The notes: generated by a model from the letters alone, not told the origin. 64,000 bases of DNA from Acidobacteriota bacterium (GCA_003223215.1 QHYH01000083.1:20651-84650); one strand, 5' to 3'. Counted from the stretch's first letter, positions 16,183 to 25,873 are shown. Made by a program: numbers and translations.

Positions 16183-17646
16183 TCAATCCAGGGTAAAGGC
16201 GACGAAGAGCAACTTCTGATCACGTTGAATCTGCAGGGCCGCAGGCGCCCCCGGCGGCAGGGATTTGAGCGCGCTGCGAAGCCGCTCGAGCGTGGTCATC
16301 GGTTGTCCGTTCAGAGTTCGAATCACGTCGCCGGTAAGCAAGGGCACTTCCACGCTTGCCCCGGTCGAGCGCGCGGCTACAAAAATTCCAAACGGATCGC
16401 GCAGATCCGGGACCATGGCGGCAATCCTTTGATCAATTTCCACGCCAAGGATTCCGAGCGTCTTAACCAGGCTTTTCTCCGGGTCCACCAGCGCGGCGAC
16501 TTGGTCCATGTCACGCGGTGGCTCGGCCACAGGCACATCAAACGACAGGCGATCCTTCCCGCGCAGAACCTCCAGATGGACTCTTTGACCGTATTCGAGA
16601 GAATAAAAGTGAAAGGCGACGAACGGAAGATTGTCGGCGGGTCTCCCATCTATCGAGGCCAGCGCGTCGCCAATCTGCAATCCGGAAGCTGCCGCCGGGC
16701 TGTCTGGCGATACGTCAGAGATAACCACTCCATAATTCCTCGGCAGGTGCAAGGCAGCGGCCAATGTCGGCGTGATGGTCTGCAGCCCGATGCCAATCTG
16801 CGCCCGATGCAAGTGGCCGAACTTGCGCAACTGCCGGCAGGCCAGGCCGACCACTCCGCTCGGGATGGCAAAGCCAAGCCCTTCATTTCCTCCCGACTGC
16901 GAGAGGATGAAGGTGCTTACTCCGACCACTTGGCCATCGACGTTGACCAGCGGGCCTCCGGAGTTTCCCGGGTTGATGGCGGCGTCTGTCTGGATGTACA
17001 CCAGCGGCGAGTCGGGATCGGTCTGCCGCGCGACGGCGGAAACCACGCCCATGGTGACCGAATTTCGCAGTCCCTCCGGGCTCCCAAAGGCAAAGACCAT
17101 CTCGCCCTGTCCCAGCTTGCGGTAGTCCGCCAGAGAAAGAGCGGGCAGCTTCCCCGCGTCGACTTTGATTACCGCCAGATCGAGTTCTTTCGATACGCCA
17201 ACAATCTGAGCGGGGGCAACACGGGTACGCGTGGAAAGCGCCGCCTCGAGCGAGCTCCCGACCTCGGGATTCGGCAAAACGACTTCGACGCGCTGCGCCC
17301 CGCCGACCACATGCGCATTCGTCACGATGTATCCGCTCTGGTCGATCACAAAACCGGATCCGATCGCCCGCTGCCTCCCGATAATCGAGTTGGTGTTGCC
17401 GTGGTCGGTTTCCTCGAGGGGGCCGTAGCCCGTGACCAGAATCTGCACCACGCTAGGGGAAACTCTCTTGACGAGCGCGTCGACCGACTGGTTTAGCCTG
17501 CGCAGATCGTCGGACGGGCGCTCCTGCGCTCGCGCAAGCCGAGCGCGGTGGCCGAAGAAGACCAGGATCACGACTGCCAGAAGGGGGCGGAAGCGTCGCG
17601 AAGTTAGAGAACTGTTCGCGCTCAGCTCGTTTGGGCATTGCCGCAT
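16183..17646 (-). CDS. HtrA/DegP-like periplasmic serine protease with two PDZ-type domains
   Basis: A 487-residue protein from the ATG at 17646 (GAGGAGG upstream). An N-terminal hydrophobic segment (PLLAVVILVFF, 21-31) suggests export. The trypsin-like domain shows the triad H112 (TNAHVV), D156 (ELDLAVIKV) and S229 (GNSGGPL). Two PDZ-like domains follow, about 265-360 and 395-487. HtrA proteins degrade or refold damaged envelope proteins. The frame continues far upstream, antisense to the glucosidase gene; this extension is not real, because the ribosome-binding site and signal sequence fix the start. It converges with boxD and has no obvious operon partner. Confidence 0.9.
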   Translation of the reverse strand: MRQCPNELSANSSLTSRRFRPLLAVVILVFFGHRARLARAQERPSDDLRRLNQSVDALVKRVSPSVVQILVTGYGPLEETDHGNTNSIIGRQRAIGSGFVIDQSGYIVTNAHVVGGAQRVEVVLPNPEVGSSLEAALSTRTRVAPAQIVGVSKELDLAVIKVDAGKLPALSLADYRKLGQGEMVFAFGSPEGLRNSVTMGVVSAVARQTDPDSPLVYIQTDAAINPGNSGGPLVNVDGQVVGVSTFILSQSGGNEGLGFAIPSGVVGLACRQLRKFGHLHRAQIGIGLQTITPTLAAALHLPRNYGVVISDVSPDSPAAASGLQIGDALASIDGRPADNLPFVAFHFYSLEYGQRVHLEVLRGKDRLSFDVPVAEPPRDMDQVAALVDPEKSLVKTLGILGVEIDQRIAAMVPDLRDPFGIFVAARSTGASVEVPLLTGDVIRTLNGQPMTTLERLRSALKSLPPGAPAALQIQRDQKLLFVAFTLD

Positions 17647-17913
17647 GGCCGTGGCCTCCTCGGGTGTCGACTCTGATGGATGCCTTAGAGATGCACTAGA
17701 GTACAACGCCTGACGTTCACCGGCGGTTTCTTTGTCCGAAACGCCGGCCTGCGCATCAAAAAATCCGGAACTCTCGCGTGAAGTCAGATCGCCGGAACGA
17801 AGGGCTGCGGCGGCCGCCCCGGCGCTCGAGCACGCGCTCGTTTTGAAGGCACTGCGTTTTCCGCAGGAAAATGCGACCATAGCAATTGCTTTTCGCTTAA
17901 GGCACATCGCTCT

Positions 17914-20649
17914 ATGCCAAGAACCCCAACGACGGAAGATCGCCGGCTCGAAGAAGGGCGCACGCACAAGAAGTATTGGAAGCGCTGGGGACCTTACCTT
18001 TCCGAGCGCCAGTGGGGCACGGTTCGCGAAGATTACAGCCGGGACGGCGCCGCGTGGGAACATATCCCGCACGACCATGCGCGCTCGCGCGCGAATCGCT
18101 GGGGCGAAGACGGCATCGGCGGAATCAGCGACCGCCATCAGATGATGTGTTTCTCTCTCGCGCTCTGGAACGGGCGCGATCCCATCCTCAAGGAACGCCT
18201 GTTTGGCCTGACCGGGAATCAGGGCAATCACGGCGAGGATGTGAAGGAGTGCTATTTCTATCTCGATTCGACTCCCACGCACAGCTACATGCGCATGCTG
18301 TACAAGTATCCGCAAGCCCGATTTCCCTACGAACAATTGGTTGAGGAAAACGCGCGGCGCGGCCGCGGCCAGCCGGAATTTGAATTGCTCGACACGGGAG
18401 TTTTTTCCGGCGACCGCTATTTCGATGTCTTTGTCGAATATGCCAAAGCGGACGTGGAAGACATCCTGATTCGCATCACCGCGTTCAATCGCGGCCCGGA
18501 AGCCGCCGCGCTCCATGTCCTGCCACAATTCTGGTTTCGCAATACCTGGTCTTGGGGAAAAGATCTCCGCCGCCCGATCGCGCGAAGGGCTGCCAGCTTT
18601 CCCGGCACCGCTTGCGTCGAACTGGAGCACTGGCAGTATGGCAAGCGCTGGCTGCTCGGCGCCGGCAATCCCGACCTGCTCTTCACGGAAAACGAAACCA
18701 ATTGCGCCCGGCTCTTCAACGGCCCGAATCGCGGCCCTTACGTCAAAGACGCGTTTCACGAATACCTCGTCCACGGCAACAAAGCCGCGGTCAATCGCGA
18801 TCTAGCGGGAACAAAGATGGCCGCGCTTTATCCCCTGTATCTTGAGTCCGGCGCCTCCGCCACACTGAAGCTTCGCCTCACCGACATCGAGCCGCTCGCG
18901 GGCTTGGATACGGATTCGCCCCGAAGCGGCATCATCACCTCACCCGCCCATGCCGAGCGCGCCGCAGGTGTTCCTGGCACCGACGATTTTGCTGCCGGAT
19001 TTGACGCGCTCTTCACCACGCGTCAAAAAGAAGCCGAGGAGTTTTACGAATCGCGCATCCCGAAAACCCTGTCCGCCGACGCGAAAGCGGTCATGCGCCA
19101 GTCCTTCGCCGGTATGTTCTGGTCCAAGCAGTTTTATCACTACGATGTTCGTGCCTGGCTCGAAGGCGATCCTGCCGGGCCCAAACCTCCCGACGAGCGC
19201 TGGCACGGCCGCAACAAAGATTGGACGCACCTTTACAACGAAGACGTCATCTCCATGCCTGACAAGTGGGAATACCCCTGGTACGCCGCCTGGGACCTCG
19301 CGTTCCATTGCATTCCGATAGCGCTCGCAGATCCCGACTTCGCCAAGGAGCAGCTCATTCTGCTCCTCCGCGAATGGTATATGCATCCCAACGGGCAATT
19401 GCCCGCCTACGAATGGGCTTTTGGCGACGTAAACCCTCCCGTGCACGCCTGGGCCGCCTGGCGCGTTTACAAGATCGAGCGTCGCGTCCGTGGCGTCTCG
19501 GACCGCGCCTTTCTCGAAAGAGTCTTTCACAAGCTGCTTCTCAACTTCACCTGGTGGGTCAATCGCAAGGATCCTGACGGCGCCAACATTTTCCAGGGCG
19601 GCTTCCTTGGCCTCGACAACATCGGTGTTTTCGACCGTTCCGCGCCACTTCCCACCGGCGGGCATCTCGAGCAATCCGACGGCACCAGTTGGATGGGCAT
19701 GTATTGCCTGAATATGCTGGCCATCGCCCTGGAACTCGCGAAAGAAGACATGGCCTACGAAGACGTCGCGAGCAAATTCTTCGAGCACTTCGTTTACATC
19801 GCGCACGCCATGAACGACATCGGCATTGACGGCATGGCTTTGTGGGACAACGAAGATGGCTTCTACTACGACGTCCTGCGTTTACCCGACGGAAGCCAGC
19901 ATTTCCTCAAGATCCGCTCGATGGTTGGCCTTATTCCGCTTTTCGCGGTGGAAACGCTCGAGCCGGAAATCGTGGATCGCCTGCCGGGCTTCAAGCGCCG
20001 CATGCAATGGTTCGTCGACAATCATCCGGACATTCCCGAGCACATCGAAATGACCCAGCGGTCCGCGCGCGGCGTGCGCCGCCTGCTGTCGCTGGTGAAC
20101 CGCAAGCAACTGCGGCGCGTGCTCGCGCGCATGCTGGACGAAAACGAATTTCTCTCGCCCTACGGTGTGCGCGCCTTGTCGCGGTTCCATCAAGACCATC
20201 CGTATGAAGTGCAGGTCAACGGAAATATCAGCCGTGTGCAGTACGAACCTGCAGAGTCCGTCGCCGGCCTGTTCGGAGGCAATTCGAATTGGCGCGGTCC
20301 CATCTGGTTTCCCGTCAACTATCTGCTTGTTGAATCATTGCAGAAGTTTCACCACTATTACGGCGAAGACTTCAAGGTCGAATTCCCCACGCATGCCAAA
20401 CGCGAATGCGACCTATGGACGGTTGCCGCGGAGATTTCACGCCGCCTGGTCCGCATCTTTTTGCGCGACCGCACCGGCCGCCGTCCCGTCGCGGGCGGAG
20501 CCGAAATCCTGCAAAACGATCCTCATTGGCGCGACCTGGTTCTGTTTTACGAATACTTTCACGGCGACAGCGGAGCGGGCCTGGGCGCCAGCCATCAAAC
20601 CGGGTGGACCGGCCTGGTCGCGAAACTCCTCGAGCAAAGCGGAGAATAA
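17914..20649 (+). CDS. Large glucosidase of the GH63 / MGH1-like family
   Basis: A 911-residue protein without a signal peptide, starting [42 protein letters not shown], the usual opening of this bacterial glucosidase family. The (alpha/alpha)6-barrel part includes [45 protein letters not shown] and [18 protein letters not shown], segments that hold the catalytic acids in GH63 relatives. It probably hydrolyses alpha-glucosidic bonds in the cytoplasm, for example in glycogen- or trehalose-like sugars; the substrate cannot be read from sequence. It diverges from the HtrA gene and is followed by an acetyltransferase remnant. Confidence 0.85.
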   Translation: MPRTPTTEDRRLEEGRTHKKYWKRWGPYLSERQWGTVREDYSRDGAAWEHIPHDHARSRANRWGEDGIGGISDRHQMMCFSLALWNGRDPILKERLFGLTGNQGNHGEDVKECYFYLDSTPTHSYMRMLYKYPQARFPYEQLVEENARRGRGQPEFELLDTGVFSGDRYFDVFVEYAKADVEDILIRITAFNRGPEAAALHVLPQFWFRNTWSWGKDLRRPIARRAASFPGTACVELEHWQYGKRWLLGAGNPDLLFTENETNCARLFNGPNRGPYVKDAFHEYLVHGNKAAVNRDLAGTKMAALYPLYLESGASATLKLRLTDIEPLAGLDTDSPRSGIITSPAHAERAAGVPGTDDFAAGFDALFTTRQKEAEEFYESRIPKTLSADAKAVMRQSFAGMFWSKQFYHYDVRAWLEGDPAGPKPPDERWHGRNKDWTHLYNEDVISMPDKWEYPWYAAWDLAFHCIPIALADPDFAKEQLILLLREWYMHPNGQLPAYEWAFGDVNPPVHAWAAWRVYKIERRVRGVSDRAFLERVFHKLLLNFTWWVNRKDPDGANIFQGGFLGLDNIGVFDRSAPLPTGGHLEQSDGTSWMGMYCLNMLAIALELAKEDMAYEDVASKFFEHFVYIAHAMNDIGIDGMALWDNEDGFYYDVLRLPDGSQHFLKIRSMVGLIPLFAVETLEPEIVDRLPGFKRRMQWFVDNHPDIPEHIEMTQRSARGVRRLLSLVNRKQLRRVLARMLDENEFLSPYGVRALSRFHQDHPYEVQVNGNISRVQYEPAESVAGLFGGNSNWRGPIWFPVNYLLVESLQKFHHYYGEDFKVEFPTHAKRECDLWTVAAEISRRLVRIFLRDRTGRRPVAGGAEILQNDPHWRDLVLFYEYFHGDSGAGLGASHQTGWTGLVAKLLEQSGE

Positions 20650-20650
20650 C

Positions 20651-20883
20651 GTGCCGCCTTTGGAGTTTCGTGAAGCCATTCCCGGCGACGAGACGGTGCT
20701 CTTGCCACGACACCTTTATCGACGAGTCGTACATCGTTCCCAGCCCGGGAAATGGGTGTCCATGCCATTCATCTCGAAGTCGACCGCGGCAACAATCCGG
20801 CGCTGGAACTTTATCGCCGCACCGGCTATAAAGATCACGACCGCTTATTGATGGCCAAATGGCTGAACCGTGCTATCCAATGA
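20651..20883 (+). pseudogene. GNAT acetyltransferase remnant, frameshifted and internally deleted
   Basis: Three short pieces of a GNAT protein follow each other in three different frames: a GTG-started N-terminus (PPLEFREAIPGDETVLL, from 20651), a core strand (DTFIDESYIVPSP, from about 20709) and a C-terminus (GVHAIHLEVDRGNNPALELY, then RRTGYKDHDRLLMAKWL to TGA at 20883). Intact relatives are about 150 residues and carry an acetyl-CoA loop between the last two pieces; here most of the middle is missing. The piece is therefore a decayed gene, inactive as an acetyltransferase. It abuts the glucosidase stop. Confidence 0.75.
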
Positions 20884-20899
20884 GCCGCGAGGTGTGCTT

Positions 20900-21619
20900 A
20901 TGAGCGCGAGATTCGAGGGCCGCGTCGTTCTGGTTGCCGGCGGCACCGGCGGCTTGGGCCGCGCGGCCAGCTCCGCATTTCTCGACGAAGGCGCCGATGT
21001 TGCTGTTACGTATCGCAATCAGCCGGAATGGGAAGCGTTCCAAAACTCGGCCTCAGCAAACGCGGTCCGGCTGCAAGGTCACGAAGTCGACGTTACCGAT
21101 GAGGCGGCCGTGACCCGGGTCGTTGAGAAAATTCTCCTCAAGCACGACCGCTTGGATGCCATGGTCAACGCCGTTGGCGCGTATGCGGGCGGCCTCAAAT
21201 TGTGGGAAATGGAAACGAAGGTGTTCGAGCAGATGTTGCACTTGAATCTTCGCTCGGGTTATGTGTTGTCGCGTGCCGCGGTGCGCGCGATGTTGCGGCA
21301 AGGGCGCGGCGCGATCGTAAACGTCGCCGCCAAAGCGGCCTTCGACCACGCCGCCGGAGCCTCCGCTTACGCCGCATCCAAAGCCGCGGCCGTGGCGATG
21401 CTGGATGCTCTCGCCGCGGACGTAAAAGGCAGCGGCGTGCGCGTGAACACCATTCTTCCCAGCATCATCGACACGGAAGCCAACCGCAAGGCTATGCCAA
21501 AAGCGGACTTCTCGAAGTGGCCGAAACCCCAGGACATCGCGCGCGTCATCTTGTTCTTGTGCAGCGACGACGCCAAAGTCATTCATGGGGCGGCCATCCC
21601 GGTCTATGGGGACAGTTGA
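20900..21619 (+). CDS. Short-chain dehydrogenase/reductase (SDR family)
   Basis: A 239-residue classical SDR from the ATG at 20900 (GAGGTG upstream). The N-terminal dinucleotide motif is a G-rich turn (VAGGTGGLGRAA, about 13-24), the central motif is NAVGAYAGG, and the active site is S-x12-YAASK (ASAYAASKAAA). The C-terminus IHGAAIPVYGDS is normal for the family. It catalyses NAD(P)-dependent oxidation or reduction of an unknown carbonyl or alcohol. The typical TGxxxGxG is altered to AGGTGGLG, still glycine-rich. It sits after the GNAT remnant and shows no clear pathway link. Confidence 0.85.
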   Translation: MSARFEGRVVLVAGGTGGLGRAASSAFLDEGADVAVTYRNQPEWEAFQNSASANAVRLQGHEVDVTDEAAVTRVVEKILLKHDRLDAMVNAVGAYAGGLKLWEMETKVFEQMLHLNLRSGYVLSRAAVRAMLRQGRGAIVNVAAKAAFDHAAGASAYAASKAAAVAMLDALAADVKGSGVRVNTILPSIIDTEANRKAMPKADFSKWPKPQDIARVILFLCSDDAKVIHGAAIPVYGDS

Positions 21620-21661
21620 CCTGTAGAGAGCGATTTCGGCGGTCCACTGGCACTGGTCTCT

Positions 21662-22246
21662 TCAGGACGGAGCCTTGGATGCCGCCTGGTAAAGTTCGAT
21701 CAACACCTTGCCGCCGTCGGGCGAGGCCACCAAAAAGAAGTTAACGCGGGTGCCGTCCGTTCCCGAGCGCGACGCGGGATAGATCGGCGCCATCTTAAAT
21801 TTTTCCTTCAAGATTTCCGTGGCGCGGTCCACATCTGCGCACAGAAACTCCACCTGCTGCAAGCCCTCGCCAAATTTGGCGAGGTATTTTGCAATGGCGC
21901 CCGAGCCGCCTGGCTCGCGCGTGGTGAGAATGTCGAGAAGAATGTCAGGAGAAAAATGAAGCTCGAACTCCTCGGCGTCTTGATCCGGCGGAACTTCCGC
22001 GAGCCTGGGCGTGCCGTTGGCAATACGGATCCGGTTGAAGGTCTCGCGTTGTACCGCCACCCCCGGGGTAATCGTCGGTTGGGGCCCCTGCAACAGGGCC
22101 GACAGTTCTTCGTCGGCCCACCACGCGGAAACCGCAATCCCCGCGGTCGCACGTCCCAACCGATACACCTCTTCCGCCGCGGCCTGCCTGACGGACGGCA
22201 CCGCGGAGGAAAGCCCGGCGATCGCTGCAGCGAGAGGACTGGACAT
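21662..22246 (-). CDS. VOC/glyoxalase-like protein of unknown substrate
   Basis: A 194-residue protein from the ATG at 22246. The second half (LQQVEFLCADVDRATEILKEKFKMAPIYPASRSGTDGTRVNFFLV, then GGKVLIELYQ) has the beta-alpha-beta-beta-beta pattern of a vicinal-oxygen-chelate domain, and its conserved glutamate lies in VLIELYQ. The first half is a degenerate partner domain (MSSPLAAAIAGLSSAVPSVRQAAAEEVYRLGRATAGIAVSAWW). VOC proteins include glyoxalases, epimerases and dioxygenases; nothing here fixes the reaction. It diverges from the receiver/flavoprotein gene, so a shared control region (22247-22352) is possible. A start upstream at 22312 is open but less likely. Confidence 0.65.
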   Translation of the reverse strand: MSSPLAAAIAGLSSAVPSVRQAAAEEVYRLGRATAGIAVSAWWADEELSALLQGPQPTITPGVAVQRETFNRIRIANGTPRLAEVPPDQDAEEFELHFSPDILLDILTTREPGGSGAIAKYLAKFGEGLQQVEFLCADVDRATEILKEKFKMAPIYPASRSGTDGTRVNFFLVASPDGGKVLIELYQAASKAPS

Positions 22247-22352
22247 GGCCGCGCTAGGAATTGTAGCGTGAGGGTCGGCGCAATTGAAGCGGTCCCGGCA
22301 GGCCCGGGCCAATCGGACGCAACGAAACCTGTTTTCGATTCATCTGAGGGGT

Positions 22353-24026
22353 ATGCCGAAACCAGTTTTGCTCACGGTCGACGACGACCCGGAAGTCCTT
22401 CGTGCCATCGAGCGCGATTTGCGCAGCCGCTATGCGGACCGCTACCGGGTCATGCGCGCGAACTCCGGCAGTGCTGCCATAACCACGCTGCGCGAACTAA
22501 AAGCCCGCAACAATCCGGTCGCCCTCCTTCTTGCCGACCAACGCATGCCGCAAATGGACGGCGTCGGCTTTCTCTCCGAAGCCATGGAACTTCATCCGCT
22601 CGCCAAGCGCGCCCTGCTTACCGCCTATGCGGACACCAGCGCGGCCATCGACGCCATCAACGAAGCCCGCGTCCACTACTACTTCATGAAGCCCTGGGAC
22701 CCCCCTGAAGAAAAGCTGTATCCCGCCCTGGACGACCTGCTTCAGGAATGGATCTCGACCTATCGTCAGCCGTATGAGGGTATCCGCGTACTCGGCACGC
22801 GCTGGTCCAATCGCTCTTACGAACTGCGCGATTTTCTCGCCCGCAACCAGGTCCCCTATCAATGGATCGACGTGGAGCTGGCCGAGAGCGATCCGGAAGT
22901 GCGGGGTCTGGTTAGCTCGCTTGGCCCTGAAGTGCAATCCCTTCCGCTCGTGTTGTTCCCCGACGGGGCGCGCCTCGCCGAGGCCCTGCTGCCCGCCGTC
23001 GCGGACAAAATTGGCCTCCGCACCCGCGCGCAAACCAATTTTTACGATCTCGTCATCGTAGGAGGCGGTCCCGCCGGACTTGCCGCCGCCGTGTACGGCG
23101 CGAGCGAAGGCTTGCGTACCGTGATCATCGAGCGCGAAGCTCCTGGCGGCCAAGCGGGCCTGAGCTCGCGCATCGAAAATTATCTCGGCTTTCCGTCCGG
23201 CCTTACGGGCAGCGATTTGGCCCGTCGCGCGGTGGCTCAAGCGAAACGTTTTGGAGTGGAAATTCTTTCTCCGCAAGAAGCCATCGATGTGCGAGTCGAA
23301 GGCCCGTATCGCTACTTGAAACTGGCCGATGGCTCGGAGATTTCCTGCCACGTCCTTCTTCTCGCGATGGGCGTTCAGTGGCGCACCCTCGACGTTCCCG
23401 GGATCGATCGCCTGCGAGGCGCCGGGGTTTATTATGGCGGGGGAACATCGGAAGCCATTTCCTGCAAAGGCGAAACCGTGTATGTCATCGGCGGAGCGAA
23501 TTCCGCAGGCCAGGCGGCGATGCATTTCTCCAAGTTCGCCGAGAAGGTGGTCATGCTGGTTCGCGGCAACTCCCTCGCCAGCACCATGTCTCACTACCTG
23601 ATCGAGCAGATCGAAAAGACTCCCAAGATCGAGGTGTGGACGCGGTCGAGCATCGTGGGCGTTCACGGCGACGCGCGCCTCAGCGGCATCACCGTTCTGT
23701 GCTGCCCTACCGGCGAAACCAAACAGTTGCCCGCCAGCAGTCTTTTCATCTTCATCGGCGCCCAGCCTCGCACGGAATGGCTCGGCAACGTCGTCGCGCG
23801 CGACGACCGTGGCTTCATCCTTTCCGGCCCGGATCTTATCCGCGATGGCAAAAGGCCCGCGTCGTGGACGCTCAGCCGCGATCCCAGCTTGCTCGAAACC
23901 AGTGTTCCCGGAATTTTCGTCGTTGGCGACGTGCGCCACGGGTCGGTCAAGCGGGTCGCTTCCGGCGTGGGCGAAGGCGCAGTCGTCGTACAATTCATGC
24001 ACCAGTATCTGGCCAAGGTGCAGTGA
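22353..24026 (+). CDS. Response-regulator receiver fused to a thioredoxin/glutaredoxin-like domain and a thioredoxin-reductase-like flavoprotein
   Basis: A 557-residue fusion from the ATG at 22353 (GAGGGG upstream). Residues 3-125 are a receiver with acidic pocket D10-D12, phospho-acceptor D62 (LLLADQRMPQMDG), T90 and K113. Residues about 143-215 resemble a thioredoxin/glutaredoxin fold, but WSNRSY stands where a CxxC would be. Residues about 230-550 are a FAD/NAD(P) two-dinucleotide-fold domain (DLVIVGGGPAGLAAAVYG, VYVIGGANSAGQAAMHFS, GIFVVGDVRHGSVKRVASGVGEG). The CATC of true thioredoxin reductases is replaced by a GVYYGGGTSEA segment. So it probably oxidises or reduces something other than a thioredoxin disulfide, under phosphorylation control. 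The kinase gene follows after 140 bp. Confidence 0.88.
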   Translation: MPKPVLLTVDDDPEVLRAIERDLRSRYADRYRVMRANSGSAAITTLRELKARNNPVALLLADQRMPQMDGVGFLSEAMELHPLAKRALLTAYADTSAAIDAINEARVHYYFMKPWDPPEEKLYPALDDLLQEWISTYRQPYEGIRVLGTRWSNRSYELRDFLARNQVPYQWIDVELAESDPEVRGLVSSLGPEVQSLPLVLFPDGARLAEALLPAVADKIGLRTRAQTNFYDLVIVGGGPAGLAAAVYGASEGLRTVIIEREAPGGQAGLSSRIENYLGFPSGLTGSDLARRAVAQAKRFGVEILSPQEAIDVRVEGPYRYLKLADGSEISCHVLLLAMGVQWRTLDVPGIDRLRGAGVYYGGGTSEAISCKGETVYVIGGANSAGQAAMHFSKFAEKVVMLVRGNSLASTMSHYLIEQIEKTPKIEVWTRSSIVGVHGDARLSGITVLCCPTGETKQLPASSLFIFIGAQPRTEWLGNVVARDDRGFILSGPDLIRDGKRPASWTLSRDPSLLETSVPGIFVVGDVRHGSVKRVASGVGEGAVVVQFMHQYLAKVQ

Positions 24027-24166
24027 GGAGCACGCCCGGGCCTCGCATGGAGGAGTTGCAAAATGCAGGAATTTCACAGAAGGGTTTGCGAAGCGACAAA
24101 AAATGCCGCCATTGAATTTTGCCGTTTTTCTGATTTGAGACTTAGAGCTCAGGACCTACAACGTTA

Positions 24167-25576
24167 ATGAGCGCGCCGGCCGAGCAAGCCCGCATCGAAG
24201 CCCTGGTAGCCGACTTGCGCAAAGTCGCGGCATTCGCCGATCAGCACCAGGATGACCTGGAATGGTTTGTCTCGCAGTCCGGGGAGCTCCGAACACCGGT
24301 TGGCGAAATCACGGTCAAGGAAGGATCCCCGGCTGAGGCCATGTTCGTCATCCTGGAAGGAGAATTGCGTGCTCGCCGCGAAATGGGGCCAGCCGGCAGC
24401 CCTGTCTATACCGCGCATGCCGGGGACGTTACCGGCGTCCTGCCGTTTTCCCGAATGAAGACCTACTCGGTGACCGTGCGCGCGGTGCTCCCCATGCGCA
24501 CGCTGGCCTTTCCCGCCAGCAAATTCCCCGAGCTTTTCCAGCGCATGCCCGAGCTTTCCCGGCGCTTGGTGGGATTGCTGACCGATCGCGTTCGCAACGT
24601 CACGCGCGACGAGCAGCAACGCGAAAAATTGGCCGCGCTTGGCAAACTGTCGGCCGGTCTGGCCCACGAATTGAACAATCCGTCCGCGGCCGCCCGGCGC
24701 ACCGCAGCCGCGCTCCACGACTGCCTCGAGCGCCTCCGCTCCGCCAGCCGCAACTCCGCGCTCCGGGCCGAAGACTGTGGATTGCTTGCCCAGCGCGAGG
24801 ATGAAATTCGCGCTTCCCTGAAGCCCGCGGATTACCACGACGAATTCGCCCGCGCCGATCGCCAGGATGCCATCCAGTCGTGGCTTGAGGGACGCGGCGT
24901 CGCCGAGGCTTGGAAGCTCGCTCCGCTCCTTGCCGATGCGAATCTTACCGACGAGCATCTCGAGAGATTTGCGGGAACGGCCGGCGCTGCGCTCGGACCG
25001 GAACTGATCCGCTTTGCCACGCTCCTTGAAATGGAACGCATCGCTTCGGAACTTGACAACAGCACCGCTCGCATCTCCGGACTGATCAAGGCCATCAAGG
25101 AATACTCCTTCATGGACCAGGCTCCGCTCCAGGAAGTGGACATCAAGTCGAGCCTCGAAACCACATTGACCATCATGCATCACAAACTGAAGCGCGGCAT
25201 CACCGTGACCCGCGAGTATGCTCCGGACCTGCCAAAAGTTATGGCTTATGGCAGCGAACTGAATCAGGTCTGGACCAATCTCATTGACAATGCCGCCGAC
25301 GCCATGGGCGACACGGGAAAGCTTCTCGTGCGCGCCGTCCGCGAAAATGAATACGTGCTCGTAGAAATCGCGGACAACGGTCCGGGCATTCCTTCCGAAG
25401 TGCAGTCCCGCATCTTCGAGCCGTTCTTCACCACCAAAGAGGTGGGCGAAGGCACCGGGCTCGGCCTGGACGTGGTGCACCGCATCGTCCAGAAAATGCG
25501 CGGTCTCGTCACCGTCAAGTCCGTCCCGGGCGACACTCGTTTCCAGGTGCGTATTCCGATGCAAGCCACGATGTGA
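24167..25576 (+). CDS. Histidine kinase with N-terminal cyclic-nucleotide-binding-like domain
   Basis: A 469-residue soluble kinase. Residues about 20-130 look like a cNMP-binding/Crp-type beta roll (GEITVKEGSPAEAMFVILEGELRAR). A HisKA-type segment follows with phospho-acceptor H167 (LGKLSAGLAHELNNPSAAARR), then a helical insert (about 180-300) and a HATPase_c domain with N box NQVWTNLIDNAADAM, G1 DNGPGIP, F box FEPFFTTK and G2 GEGTGLGLDVV. There are no membrane segments, so the stimulus is cytoplasmic, probably a nucleotide or partner protein. The natural partner is the receiver fusion 140 bp upstream; the zinc-finger gene begins 30 bp downstream. Confidence 0.9.
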   Translation: MSAPAEQARIEALVADLRKVAAFADQHQDDLEWFVSQSGELRTPVGEITVKEGSPAEAMFVILEGELRARREMGPAGSPVYTAHAGDVTGVLPFSRMKTYSVTVRAVLPMRTLAFPASKFPELFQRMPELSRRLVGLLTDRVRNVTRDEQQREKLAALGKLSAGLAHELNNPSAAARRTAAALHDCLERLRSASRNSALRAEDCGLLAQREDEIRASLKPADYHDEFARADRQDAIQSWLEGRGVAEAWKLAPLLADANLTDEHLERFAGTAGAALGPELIRFATLLEMERIASELDNSTARISGLIKAIKEYSFMDQAPLQEVDIKSSLETTLTIMHHKLKRGITVTREYAPDLPKVMAYGSELNQVWTNLIDNAADAMGDTGKLLVRAVRENEYVLVEIADNGPGIPSEVQSRIFEPFFTTKEVGEGTGLGLDVVHRIVQKMRGLVTVKSVPGDTRFQVRIPMQATM

Positions 25577-25606
25577 TTCACCCGGTGTAAAGCAAAGGAG
25601 ACCTCG

Positions 25607-25873
25607 ATGGCCGATACCTGCACGCATGTTGACCAGATTCGCAAAATTAAACCGAAGAGCGAGGGCTGCGAAGAGTGCCTCAAGATGGGAGACAGTTGGG
25701 TGCATCTGCGCCTGTGCTTGACTTGCGGCCATGTCGGCTGTTGCGATTCCTCGAAGAACAGGCACGCCACGAAGCATTTTCACACTACCAAGCATCCCGT
25801 AGTCCGCTCGCAAGAGCCGGGCGAAAACTGGATGTGGTGCTACGTCGACGAAGTTATGCTGGAAGCAGACTGA
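25607..25873 (+). CDS. Small UBP-type zinc-finger protein
   Basis: An 88-residue protein made almost entirely of a ZnF-UBP (BUZ) fold: C5/H7, C21/C24, C37/C40, H42, C45, H53, H57, H59 and H63 are spaced as in that domain (CEECLKMGDSWVHLRLCLTC, GHVGCCDSSKNRHATKHFHTTKHPV). In eukaryotes this domain binds the free C-terminal Gly-Gly of ubiquitin; in bacteria its ligand is not established to my knowledge. The start has AAGGAGA upstream. It lies 30 bp after the kinase gene, in the same direction, so it is probably part of the signalling module, perhaps as an adaptor that binds a protein C-terminus. Confidence 0.9.
   Translation: MADTCTHVDQIRKIKPKSEGCEECLKMGDSWVHLRLCLTCGHVGCCDSSKNRHATKHFHTTKHPVVRSQEPGENWMWCYVDEVMLEAD

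Noticed and set aside
14511-16223. A 570-residue minus-strand open frame opposite boxD
   Set aside because: It is entirely antisense to a well-supported aldehyde dehydrogenase and shows no domain.
17647-18774. A minus-strand extension making the HtrA-like protein 863 residues
   Set aside because: The extension is antisense to the glucosidase gene, and the ribosome-binding site and signal peptide place the start at 17646.
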